Origin: Pseudomonas nabeulensis
GTDB lineage: Bacteria; Pseudomonadota; Gammaproteobacteria; Pseudomonadales; Pseudomonadaceae
Direction: 5' to 3'
Assembly (NCBI RefSeq): GCF_004682045.1
Contig: NZ_QUZT01000056.1
Span: 1 to 46,146, forward strand
Length of the DNA: 46,146 nucleotides
Under the pieces are notes generated by a model. That model searched no databases. It was not told the origin of the DNA and saw only the letters and a program-made list of their open reading frames with translations. Below are positions 28,001 to 34,609 of this stretch, in pieces. Each line of letters starts with the position of its first letter. Position 1 is the first letter of the stretch. A program made the position numbers and the translations under genes.

Positions 28001-31000
28001 GTTGATGCTGCCACCGTTGCGCACCGTGCCGAAGCTGCGACCACGGCTGTCCACCGCCGTGGCGGCCCGCGCTGCAACATCGATCACCGCGTGCTCGCCG
28101 AGCCAGATCGAGCGGCCATGCCCGATGGCGTTCACCGGCTCGGACGCGGCCACGGTCAAGCCACTCAGGCTGACATTGCCGCCCCAGGCGTTCAATGTGC
28201 CGTCCAGGGTCAACTGGCCAACGCTACGCAGGTTGATGCCCTGGCCTGGGTCGACGTTGATCACCGCGCCCTGGCCCACGGTCAACGCAGTGGTCGCCAA
28301 CTGCGCAGCCGTGCTTTCCACAGTGCCGGCCGTCAGGCTCAGGCTTGCACCCCGGCGCTGGGTCACGACACCCTTCGCGAAGTCTTCCAGATACAGCGGC
28401 GTATCCCAGCGCTCCAGTGCCGTGGCAGGATCGCTGCCGGTGGGCAGGGTCAATGCCTGATCGCTCAGGCGGTAGCCCGGCACCGTGACGTCAACCTGCG
28501 TGCCGTCGGTGACAAGCAGGCCTTCATTACCGGTGATGTCATAGGCCGAAAAGCCCTTGTTGAAGAAATCACCCGCCAGCTTCAAGGTGTCGGCGGCCGG
28601 CACATCGGCGCTGTCGCCGATCTGCACCCGATGCGCCTGCAACGCCAACGTGCCGCCGCCGCTCACGCCGTAGCCACGAATTTCACCGTCTAGCCCCAGC
28701 GCGCCCAGGGCACCCAAGGTCACGCTGCCGCCCTTGCCACCGCTGAGTTTGCCATCCACGCCCAATGTGGCGCCGGAAGACGCATCCACCACACTGCCCG
28801 CTGCCAACTGCACGGTGCCGGTGCTGCGCAGGGAAACCGTACCGCCATTCACATACGCCACGCCATCGCCGCCGGCGGGGTTCAATGCCAGGTTGTTCCA
28901 ACGGCCCGTCGTGTCCAGCTTCACCCCCGCCGCCACATCGACCCGCCCGCTACCGGCCAGGATCACATCCCCCACGACATTGTTTGAGTTGAGGTTAACT
29001 TGCTTGAGGATGTTGCCCGCATTGAGGCTGCCGCCATGGGCAGTCAGGTTGGCATTGACGCTGACCTGAGGCCCAAACAGCGTGATATCGCCGCCGTCGG
29101 CAACCTGCAACGCACCGTTGACGGTGATCTGCTGCTTGGCGCCAACCTTGATCGCACCCAACTCAAAGCCGTTGAGCTGTTCACTGTCGAGCACCACGTT
29201 GCCTTGGCGATCCGCCGGCAACGCCGTGGTGAGGTCCAGGCCCTCGGCGATCTTCTGTGTATTGGCGTCGATCAGCACCTGGTCAGTGCTTGCCCCCAGC
29301 GCGTAACGCAAGGTGCCGGTGGTTTTGTTGTAGATCGGAATGTACTGGCCAATGATCAACTGCGCGCGCTGGGCCTTGGCTTTTTGCGATTGCTGGTAAC
29401 CGTCGAGGTTGATATTCGGTGCCTGGGTCTGGCGCTCCCCCTGGAACACATCGCTGATCACCTGGCCTTCGAGTACGGCGCTGGAGGTGCTGACCACCAG
29501 CTTGCCTGCGTCGCGACCCACGGTGTAGCCGGCCTCGTAGCGACGTTGCGGGGCGATCAGTGGGTTGTAGTAGTACTCGGTCTGGCCCCAGCGGGCACTG
29601 TTGTCTTCAAAGCCTTTGTAAAAGCCGGAATACAGAATGTCGCCCGGCGCCTTGGACAGCTCATACAAGCGCCCATCCGCGCCCTTGAGCCAGGTCTGCT
29701 GGATGTAACCGGCCTGCACATCCACGGTGCCGCCGGACAGGTTGATCTGGGCGCCCTGCTGGGTCACCACATCCTTGCCGGTAAAGGTCACGGTGCCGCC
29801 CTGGGCCATCCACTCGCCCACCGAATGCCCCTGGGTGCCGAGGTAACCGCCCACTTCCAGCAGGCCGCCTGCGGTGTACCAGCGGTCGGTGGCATAGCCA
29901 TTGGTGCCCGCCGGCACAAACACCAGTTCGCGCAAATCCACCCACACGTCGTTGTTGATCAGTTGCCCACCGTCACGGTTGACCGGCGCATCGCGCTGCT
30001 CGTTACCCTGCACGTTGATCTTGATGTTGTTGGCTTCCATCGCCACCTTGACGCCGACCGCGCCCGACACATCGATCATCGCCCCATCCCGCACCAGACT
30101 GCGCTGGCCAGCACTGACCGCCACTTGGCCGCCGGTGGCCAGGGTGATCGAGCCCTTCTGGAAGTCCACGGTGCCGCCGCTGACGATCTCGATGCGTGAT
30201 TGGTCGGTACGGTCGGCCACGGCGCTGAGGTTGTTGAACTGGCCGGTGATCAGGTTGGCGGCCAGGCCGTCGAACTTGGTCAGGCCGGCGCCTTGTTGGC
30301 TGTCGAGGGCGGTGCTGCCGCTGGCGTCGAGCAGGATTGCGGTGGTGCTGCCCTCGCCCAGGGTCACACTGCCGGTGCTGTCACTGGCGGCGTTGAGCAA
30401 ATGAATAGTGCCGCGAGTATCGACCGACGTGCTGGCCAGGGCCACGCCGTTTTGCTGCACCTGGTGACCGGTCAGGGTGATGTCGCCGGTCGAGGCCATG
30501 ATCAGGCCGCTGTTGGTGACTTTGCCCGCCGTGCTGCCGGCCTTGAGGCTGGTGGCGACCTCGTTGCCACGGGTGGTGGAACGTTCATTACCGGCGGTGC
30601 CGACGCCTTTGCGGATGTAAAAGCTATCGCCCGCCGCCAGGGTGGTCTGGCCTTTGGCGGTCATGATGGTGCCGGCGTTTTCCACTTCGGAACCGAGCAA
30701 CAAGGCATAGCCGCCCGAGTCGGTGGAGGTGGCCGGAGCATGGGTCTGGATTACCGCGCCGCGCTGCACCTCGACCTTGCCGGCCGCGTCGGTGAAAGTC
30801 GGCTGGGCGCCGTTGGTGTCCACGTAAAGGCCGCGCTGGGTGAACTGGTCATCGGTAATGGTCGCTGCTGCGGCCACCAGGTTGCGCACGTTGACCTGGC
30901 TGGAGCCGCTGAACACCACGCCGTTGCGGTTCATGATCATCACCGTGCCGGCGCCGTTGATCTGACCCTGGATCTCGCTGGGGCGCGCATTCGGGTCGTT

Positions 31001-31567
31001 GACGCGGTTGAGCACGGCCCAGTTGGATTGCTGCTGGAAATCCACGGTGGTGTTGCGCCCGACGTTGAAGGTCTCCCAGTTGAGGATCGCCTTGTCGGCG
31101 GTCTGCTCGATGGTCACCGTGGTCTTTCCGCCGGACTGGGTCTGGGTGGGGTTCTTGGCGTTGGTCCAGCCCTGGGTCAGGCTGTTGTCGACCTGCAAGC
31201 CGCCCTTGCCGAGCCCGTCGGGAATCGTCGACACCTGGCCGAACGCGGTTTGCCGACCGGCTGCCTGCGCTGCCTGCTGGGCAGCAATCGCTGCCACGGT
31301 GGTGTTCAAGGTGCTGATGGAGCGCGCCAGTTGCTGCTTGACCTGGGCCTGCTGGTTCAACGAAGGGATCCCCGGCACCTGCCCCGCATTCACCCGTGCC
31401 GCCGTCGCGGCCTGGGATGCGCCCTTATCGGCAAACCAGCCGGCACTGAACGCCGTCGCGGCCTGGGCATTGCCCGCCACCATCAACAAGGCAATGGCGT
31501 GGGCCAGGGGCTTGAGGCGCAACACTGTCTGGGCTTTGCGGTTAACCGTGGGTTTGCAGCGGACCAT
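19004..31567 (-). CDS. pdtA: Giant filamentous-haemagglutinin-like TpsA exoprotein (PdtA-like)
   Basis: A 4187-residue secreted protein. Signal region: LRLKPLAHAIALLMVAGNAQA (about 16-36). A Gln/Ala-rich, possibly coiled segment spans 70-105. The haemagglutinin-type TPS domain is about 112-260 (ILNWETFNVG, MIMNRNGVVFSG). The long remainder is beta-helix-like repeats with many AG/GS-rich turns. A tandem Cys-pair repeat lies at 3020-3116. The C-terminus (EVLSFGTEPVPRESEQ) carries no CdiA-type toxin. Length and its position after hxcS and a DING gene match P. aeruginosa PdtA as I recall it. It is likely a cell-surface adhesin. No TpsB transporter gene lies in the window. RBS AAGGAAG precedes the ATG. 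Confidence 0.88.
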   Translation of the reverse strand: MVRCKPTVNRKAQTVLRLKPLAHAIALLMVAGNAQAATAFSAGWFADKGASQAATAARVNAGQVPGIPSLNQQAQVKQQLARSISTLNTTVAAIAAQQAAQAAGRQTAFGQVSTIPDGLGKGGLQVDNSLTQGWTNAKNPTQTQSGGKTTVTIEQTADKAILNWETFNVGRNTTVDFQQQSNWAVLNRVNDPNARPSEIQGQINGAGTVMIMNRNGVVFSGSSQVNVRNLVAAAATITDDQFTQRGLYVDTNGAQPTFTDAAGKVEVQRGAVIQTHAPATSTDSGGYALLLGSEVENAGTIMTAKGQTTLAAGDSFYIRKGVGTAGNERSTTRGNEVATSLKAGSTAGKVTNSGLIMASTGDITLTGHQVQQNGVALASTSVDTRGTIHLLNAASDSTGSVTLGEGSTTAILLDASGSTALDSQQGAGLTKFDGLAANLITGQFNNLSAVADRTDQSRIEIVSGGTVDFQKGSITLATGGQVAVSAGQRSLVRDGAMIDVSGAVGVKVAMEANNIKINVQGNEQRDAPVNRDGGQLINNDVWVDLRELVFVPAGTNGYATDRWYTAGGLLEVGGYLGTQGHSVGEWMAQGGTVTFTGKDVVTQQGAQINLSGGTVDVQAGYIQQTWLKGADGRLYELSKAPGDILYSGFYKGFEDNSARWGQTEYYYNPLIAPQRRYEAGYTVGRDAGKLVVSTSSAVLEGQVISDVFQGERQTQAPNINLDGYQQSQKAKAQRAQLIIGQYIPIYNKTTGTLRYALGASTDQVLIDANTQKIAEGLDLTTALPADRQGNVVLDSEQLNGFELGAIKVGAKQQITVNGALQVADGGDITLFGPQVSVNANLTAHGGSLNAGNILKQVNLNSNNVVGDVILAGSGRVDVAAGVKLDTTGRWNNLALNPAGGDGVAYVNGGTVSLRSTGTVQLAAGSVVDASSGATLGVDGKLSGGKGGSVTLGALGALGLDGEIRGYGVSGGGTLALQAHRVQIGDSADVPAADTLKLAGDFFNKGFSAYDITGNEGLLVTDGTQVDVTVPGYRLSDQALTLPTGSDPATALERWDTPLYLEDFAKGVVTQRRGASLSLTAGTVESTAAQLATTALTVGQGAVINVDPGQGINLRSVGQLTLDGTLNAWGGNVSLSGLTVAASEPVNAIGHGRSIWLGEHAVIDVAARAATAVDSRGRSFGTVRNGGSINIGGTFDLNTGIAKASDLFVVVREGARLDASGTQALLNIPGQGAVQVASNGGSITLASNNGLYLDGSFVAKAGGAGAAGGSLNVALESPYYQKTGVTDRVLKLRELMLGQVHQATALPDNATDAAGGLEYGHGRLGVDQVSAGGFDNLALLSNGLLSFDGDVNVNMGQSLRLYSRGYGLSENAASNSRINLRAPHLLLAGILAPEETGKDLYVRPVPVVPAPSQRATEAQFNAEGNLVEVRGNVIFGNRSRLRQANDSLTDLERRGFDQVNLTSQGDLRFLAGTSENDIMSGVSTQLLTQGDMTLRAAQLYPATEVSARVIAGYLGEDPAISLGLLFDPARSLTIGRVGTANAALPYSVFGRLQLGAANVIQGGVVRAPLGLIDIGSMGSERVQLMPGSVTSVSGNGLVLPYGGTVDGQVYKYNGKQVVFIGQGGLDANGSELAVGVILGGKSVAVLPDATLDLSGGGELLGAGFVSGRGGSTDARLNPLVQFGANGGFVLPGLSTNPVYAIVPGVQPVAAPAGGEGGAVAPLIGQQITIGAGVPGLPAGTYTLMPSTYALLPGAFRVEINGLAGVGSGATQLMRNGSWSSAGYLSIANTGIRDSVASQLILTSADTLRRYSQYNETSYAQFARADAAKLGVPRAMLELDAKTLKLAMRSGGGADAFTFEGIGRFNAAPGGYGGTVAVLDMGRGGIEVVAADRAATQGFGGITLKADSLNALGASRLMVGGMTAVTYGQSGNYITLATGLNQARSTVILREGASLAAPEVFLVSTTGEIVVEQGASINTIGHGNASYDARDGFIYKVSNMLAVSNGLLNVIAAPSIGGETSKGISIGTCNVAPCSGQTNLYSEGSIVAMTDASFSLGEQTRYGTRHLNLGVSAINLGSADALAAAAAANQVPAGLTLTQALLDRLLRGDTEFGAPALETLQLSARDSFNFYGSTSLDTYDPLTGKSLLSNLMISTPAIYGAGGAGDVASIHTANLIWQGATNPAGAVVNGGAGTGSGRLDINAERIEFGYGAFAQPSATQSFDRLALGFANVNLNASERITANHKGSLSVYQQQGAYDPVKGFAYSGGNLNILTPLMTGEAGSVNRITAGGAIDVVASAGPRGTADGQGAELSLQGDSIRLASAVVLPSGKVSLSARGDVLLTDTALIDVAGRAITFNDVTKYGWGGDVLLDSRNGNIHQAAGSTIDLSARYNQAGKLRAVAVDAAGGIVDLQGKILASSSGYYDAGGTSMPYEAGGVEIQAQYLGGSGSLDQQFADLNQRLNEGQVFGSRSFQLKQGDLTIGNGLKAGTISVSVDNGSLRVTGLVDASGERVGSITLAGKHGLTLDGSAVLDAHGSKLRVDSYGKIIDSPNRAMVVLGSGEGRLTLADGARIDLRHGTDGSASLDGRNRGTLELNAPRLVNADGSSNDIDIDARGRLAIDGARSITLNGMVTYDDAPVVTDPTASGRPYQQIDQAYLDGKHALSTAFINGALLNADLLNNKLAGLNNSTYADAFHLRPGVEIVSNTADGDLVVQGDLDLSGYRYASLNPHSQKTSVYGSGESGSLTLRAGGDLSIYGSINDGFSPPPQTVDDKGWVLLPGKDFSGGDIVVPGNGVTLADGTAFPAGSTLNYDLPIKGLTVAAGTRLPVTAVLDQVLTLPAGTVLAAAVRDAAGNVLYAAGTLLGQATTLQAGTQLEAGTLLTQGTTLRSMLWPKGVPLPNVHQGTLMTSVVLLDGSRALPRGALIPAGTNVKLPDGVDSIALRPEVAGRQGKLWAIAPMLAEGSQSWSLRLVAGADTEAADSRILQAHPRSGDLRLADSHYGMFTKDVPLKGAQTWTAYAVEDLALNGITVVEGDPIDQAIVDMVGMDTIENFCSAYGAYCVVKVNQLWTESAAQELSELGFPVAKGDVIQQSLLDQLGVGSIADFCANSPTYCYVPSSKQAAPSSTRLSVIRTGTGDLELLSAGNLSMDSLYGVYTAGTSSVTTQAGDPYNQPRTLGSTKTVLADPASEFEKFVNGSADSLYRAWYPDAGGNLTLNVGGNLTGNIIGIATGIAGRPDPKNLGYDSAKVGNWLWRQGSADVATGGQAQPTAWWINFGTYVSTTSVDQMLGFTGFGTLGGGDLDVSVRGNAGLLDSRTNSALDSALNPRTQGLVLAVGSTGRVANDGSLVLTGGGDLRLRVGGALNPVGVQALDLRNGVLVNLRGNAQVQGGAVGAINLTYGSIAPEHSPGETRAFDPLQATRGLPFGGITLAPGDATFSLGAAGDLVVQDVLDPGRVAVANTSAFSRGAEQGVGESWFTLWTDHTAIDLFSAGGNLTPNVSGKASDLAIVYPSILRATAAGGNFYYGKAASASQIDGAYSGTLLLAPGANGELQFLAHDSIYAGGMFVTPSAADPGIMATPWRPAFVGLIANQLVAGGNNLSASSGLVTGGVGVLTDPRSLFTFGTPTASAAAYTPHSPARFYALDGDLVGVSSGRVITFDTGQFARNAGQVWYEGNGAVWMMAGRDIVSSGSVFNTTKGTASESQTGNLFIHNNPNDISIVSAGRDILYSNFQVAGPGLLEVTAGRNILMSGRPVINGGEVSVTSLGAVVAGDNRPGASIVMQAGVGPNGPDYLRFVEAYLNPANLAQPGESIQGTKVAKTYENELVTWLAERFGFVGDSEQALTYYKALPAEQQRVFARDVYFAELKAAGREYNTDGSVRQGSYLRGRAAIAALFPDKDVAGNPITYQGDITLFGSSGVHTNFGGAIQMLTPGGSQTFGIEGAAPPSTAGVITQGAGDIQLYSMGSILLGQSRIMTTFGGSIMGWTAEGDINAGRGSKTTVVYTPPKRVYDNWGNVSLSPSVPSTGAGIATLNPIPEVPAGDIDLIAPLGTIDAGEAGIRVSGNVNIAALRVVNAANIQTQGKSSGVPVTATVNTGAMSSASAAGAAASQAAEDAARNQQAAARQGRPSIVTVEVLSFGTEPVPRESEQKSSSYNPDSPVQVLGAGPLSEQARARLTDEERKQISL

Positions 31568-31650
31568 CTGGAAGCTTCCTTCTTTGTTATTGCGCAGGAG
31601 GGCAAGACACGCTCACGTATGAGGGTTAGGCCGTTGGCGAGGGGGACGAC

Positions 31651-31674
31651 TGAACTTTTGTCATGCAAAGTTCA
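31651..31674. promoter_or_regulatory. Perfect 8-bp inverted repeat upstream of the exoprotein gene
   Basis: TGAACTTT, an 8-nt spacer TGTCATGC and AAAGTTCA form a symmetrical site 84 bp upstream of the exoprotein start. The overlapping plus-strand stretch TTGTCATGCAAAGTTCAC matches the PhoB box consensus at about 12 of 18 positions, but points away from the gene. It may be an operator. The regulator is unknown. Confidence 0.4.
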
Positions 31675-31691
31675 CATACCGCTGGTAATGC

Positions 31692-31725
31692 AAAAAAATC
31701 AGCAACGGCACAGGCCGTTGCTGAT
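31692..31725 (-). terminator. Rho-independent terminator of the DING gene
   Basis: On the minus strand ATCAGCAACGGC, loop CTGT and GCCGTTGCTGAT form a perfect 12-bp stem followed by seven Ts. It lies 28 bp beyond the DING stop codon. It separates that gene from the exoprotein gene, which therefore needs its own promoter. Confidence 0.93.
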
Positions 31726-31752
31726 CGGTGTTGCGGGTCGTTGAAGCGTGGG

Positions 31753-32946
31753 TTACAGCGGACGACCGATGGTGTTGCAGACGTCTGGGTTACCGATGCT
31801 CAACGGGCTGGAGGCGGTCAGGAAGTTATCGTTGATCGCGGTTTTCCAGGTGTTAGGCAGGGTCACGAAACGGTTGTTACGGATAGCGGTGTCGTTGCTG
31901 CTGAAGGCGCTGAGGTTGTAGTGACGGGTGAAGAACGTACGCACTTGAGCGGTCTGGTCAGCGTTGGCGTAGCACTGGCTGAAGATCAGGTTGGTGAAGC
32001 CCAGGATCGGGTAGCCGCTGGTTGGGTAAGCCACAACGCTTGGGTCGGTGTCGCTGGCCGTCGCGGCGAACGTTGGTACCCAGGCGTTCTGGTTGGTGAC
32101 GTTGAGAGCCGAGGGCACCTGTACAGCGGCGATGGCCACCGAAACGTTGGCCGGCGCCGGAGAGACACCCGCGACTTTGGCAACTTTGGTGGCGTCATCC
32201 AGACCAGCCAACGTGGTTGCCGCGTAGTCCGGGCTCATGTAGGTCACACGGCCTTCGGCAGCGTTCAACGCGGTCATCACGCCTTGGCTGGTAACAGCAG
32301 GTACAGCGCCCACCGGCAGGGTGCCGGCGCTGACGCCTTGCACGAAACCGTAGCTGTCCTTGAAGGTGGTGGTCACTGCGAACTTCTTGGCTTCAGTGCA
32401 CTTGGCGTTCAGGAAACGGGTAAACAACTCGGTGGTGCCGCTGGACTCGTCACGGTAAACCACAGTGATTGTGCCGGTGCGGCCGGAACCGGTGATTTCG
32501 CTCCAGTCAGTCAAGCGGCCAGAGAACACACCGCACAGTTGATTAACGCTCAGGTCAACTGCGTTGGCGCCAGCCTTGTTGAACGGAATGGCAACAGAGG
32601 TAGCCACCGAAGGCACCTGGATCAACTTGCCCCAACCGGCTTGTTTATTCGCCGCGTACGCGTCCAGTTCGGCTTGAGTCAGCTTGGAGTCGCTGCCGGC
32701 CCAGTGCACGTTCTTGTTGGTCACGCCAGCCACGAACTTGGTGTAGTCGTTGTTCAGGAACGCAGCCTTGCCGTTACCGCTGCCGACGCCGATGTAGGGG
32801 GCGAAGCCGGCAGTGAGTACGCCAGCGGTCTGGTACAGCGGTTGTGGCAGAGTTGCGCCGCCGCCGTTTACGTCTGCGAATGCAGCCTGTGCCGAGCACA
32901 GTGCAGCGAGGGTCATGGATACCGCGAGAACGTTGCGCTTAAACAT
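31753..32946 (-). CDS. DING-family periplasmic/secreted phosphate-binding protein
   Basis: A 397-residue PstS-like protein. A Sec signal peptide ends AAFA (24). The mature N-terminus DVNGGGATLPQ is a one-residue variant of the DINGG signature. Phosphate-site segments are GVGSGNGK, WAGSDSKL and RDESSGTTELFTRFL. Four mature cysteines could form two disulfides. In P. aeruginosa the LapA-type DING proteins beside hxc are exported by the Hxc machine under phosphate limitation, so this is a likely Hxc substrate. Phosphate binding or phosphatase activity cannot be told apart by sequence. The ATG at 32946 follows AGGAGA. The long upstream gap suggests its own promoter. Confidence 0.92.
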   Translation of the reverse strand: MFKRNVLAVSMTLAALCSAQAAFADVNGGGATLPQPLYQTAGVLTAGFAPYIGVGSGNGKAAFLNNDYTKFVAGVTNKNVHWAGSDSKLTQAELDAYAANKQAGWGKLIQVPSVATSVAIPFNKAGANAVDLSVNQLCGVFSGRLTDWSEITGSGRTGTITVVYRDESSGTTELFTRFLNAKCTEAKKFAVTTTFKDSYGFVQGVSAGTLPVGAVPAVTSQGVMTALNAAEGRVTYMSPDYAATTLAGLDDATKVAKVAGVSPAPANVSVAIAAVQVPSALNVTNQNAWVPTFAATASDTDPSVVAYPTSGYPILGFTNLIFSQCYANADQTAQVRTFFTRHYNLSAFSSNDTAIRNNRFVTLPNTWKTAINDNFLTASSPLSIGNPDVCNTIGRPL

Positions 32947-33290
32947 GAAGAATCTCCTTTCGTCGTGTTTGTACGTTTGGGGTAGATGGCTCTTGCATGA
33001 CGCCATGGCTTCGGTCCCAAGCCCTGATGCGGGGGTGGCCAGGGGTGAAAACCATGGAGAGAAATTCGCAGCTTCCGATGACGGTTGTAGGAAAAAACCT
33101 CGGGAGGAAACGCTTGATTTTTAAAAAGATTCTCGGGTGTTTTGGTCACGGTTTTGAGCGGTTTCGGCGCAGGTGACAGCGAGGTTTCAACGGACGTGGC
33201 TGGAGGCCACGCAGGGGATCAAATATGACGAAATGAGGAACCCGAGGATGGCCGGGAGCACAGGGATATCACTGGAAAATGTAAGTCCAA
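32947..33290. other. Upstream region of the DING gene
   Basis: This 344-bp stretch has no supported gene. On the minus strand it contains isolated Pho-like half sites, CTGTCAC (near 33173-33179) and GTCATAT (near 33223-33229), but neither has a good second half at 11-bp spacing. A promoter is expected here, but I cannot place its -35 and -10 boxes confidently. Confidence 0.4.
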
Positions 33291-33379
33291 TGTGGGAGGG
33301 GGCTTGCCCCCGATGACAGTGTGTCAGTCAAAACATCTGTGACTGACCCACCGCTATCGGGAGCAAGCCCCCTCCCACA
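33291..33379. repeat. REP doublet
   Basis: Ends TGTGGGAGGGGGCTTGCCCC and GGGAGCAAGCCCCCTCCCACA flank a spacer with two TGAC-containing segments. It lies 18 bp after the hxcS stop, where its hairpin could define the 3' end of the hxcR-hxcS transcript. Confidence 0.88.
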
Positions 33380-33397
33380 ATTTGACCGCAGATAGGC

Positions 33398-34609
33398 TCA
33401 GGTAACGAGCTGATTGATCTCAATGATCGGCAACAACACCGCCATGACAATCACCAATACCACCGCGCCCATCACCACAATCATCAGCGGCTCCAGCAAC
33501 GCCGTCATGCCCATGGCCCGCCGCTCGATATCACGGGACAGCGTCTGCGCTGCCCGCTCGAGCATCGGCGGCAGCGAGCCGGTCTTTTCGCCGCTGGCGA
33601 TCAGGTGGATCAACACCGGTGGGAACACTTTCTCCACCGCCAGCGCCGGCGCCAGGTTGACGCCTTCACGCACTTTGGCCGTGGCGTCGCTGACGCACTG
33701 ATCGAGGCGGTCGTTAGACAGGGTTTGCCGCGCCGCTTCCAGGGCACGCAGCAGCGGCACACCCGCACCGCCGAGAATTGCCAATGTCGAGGCAAACCGC
33801 GCCGTGTTCAGGCCCAGCACAAAGCGCCCAATCAGCGGCAGGCGCAACACCCGGCTATGCCAATTCAGGCGGGCCACGGGATTGCGCAAATACAACCGCC
33901 AGCTCCAGAAACCACCGACGATCCCGGCAAAACACAACCAGCCCCAAGCGCGAATAAAGTCGCTGGCATTGAGCATCGCCAGGGTCAGCCCCGGCAAATC
34001 CTGGCGCGCCTGGGAAAACGCGCTGACCACTTGGGGCACTACGTAACTGAGCAAGAAAATCACAATGCCGATGGACACCAGCCCCACTACGCCGGGGTAG
34101 ATAAACGCCGTGAGGATCTTGCCGCGCAGGTTGTTGCGTTCCTCGATGTAATCGGCGAGGCGCTCCATTACCTGGGCCAGGTCGCCGGACTCCTCCCCCG
34201 CCGCGATCAATGCGCGGTAGATCGACGGAAAATCCCGAGGCCGTGCGGCCAACGCATCCGCCAGGCGCATGCCGCCACGCACATCGGCGCGCACCGCGCT
34301 CAAGGTCTGGGCGATGTGTTTTTTCTCGGCCTGCTCCACCGTGGCACTCAGCGCGGCCTCCAATGGCAGGCTCGCCCCCAGCAGGCTTGCCAACTGGCGT
34401 GTGGCCCAGGCCAGGTCGTTGTCCGACAGCTTGGCGCTGAACAGGCTACTGCCGCTGGCGGTGTGCTGATTGCCTTCAAGTTGCACCAGCAACGCGGTCA
34501 AGCCCCGGCTGCGCAACGAGGCAAACGCCGCGCTTTGACTGTCAGCCTCCACATGCCCGGCCTCGACCTTGCCGCTGGCATCGGCGGCTTCATAGCGATA
34601 ACGATTCAT
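33398..34609 (-). CDS. hxcS: Type II secretion inner-membrane platform protein GspF/HxcS
   Basis: A 403-residue polytopic protein of the GspF/PilC family. Two homologous cytoplasmic domains (LASLLGASLPLEAALSATVEQ and LAILGGAGVPLLRALEAARQ) are each followed by a membrane segment. The third segment is C-terminal (LMIVVMGAVVLVIVMAVLLP). It forms the core of the inner-membrane platform and contacts the ATPase HxcR. Its ATG shares one base with the hxcR stop (TGATG). Gene order identifies the Hxc rather than the Xcp system. Confidence 0.94.
   Translation of the reverse strand: MNRYRYEAADASGKVEAGHVEADSQSAAFASLRSRGLTALLVQLEGNQHTASGSSLFSAKLSDNDLAWATRQLASLLGASLPLEAALSATVEQAEKKHIAQTLSAVRADVRGGMRLADALAARPRDFPSIYRALIAAGEESGDLAQVMERLADYIEERNNLRGKILTAFIYPGVVGLVSIGIVIFLLSYVVPQVVSAFSQARQDLPGLTLAMLNASDFIRAWGWLCFAGIVGGFWSWRLYLRNPVARLNWHSRVLRLPLIGRFVLGLNTARFASTLAILGGAGVPLLRALEAARQTLSNDRLDQCVSDATAKVREGVNLAPALAVEKVFPPVLIHLIASGEKTGSLPPMLERAAQTLSRDIERRAMGMTALLEPLMIVVMGAVVLVIVMAVLLPIIEINQLVT

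Noticed and set aside
19016..31744. Several long plus-strand frames opposite the giant exoprotein gene (up to 934 codons).
   Set aside because: They mirror the third-position GC bias of the exoprotein gene, have no domains, and no ribosome sites were found for them.
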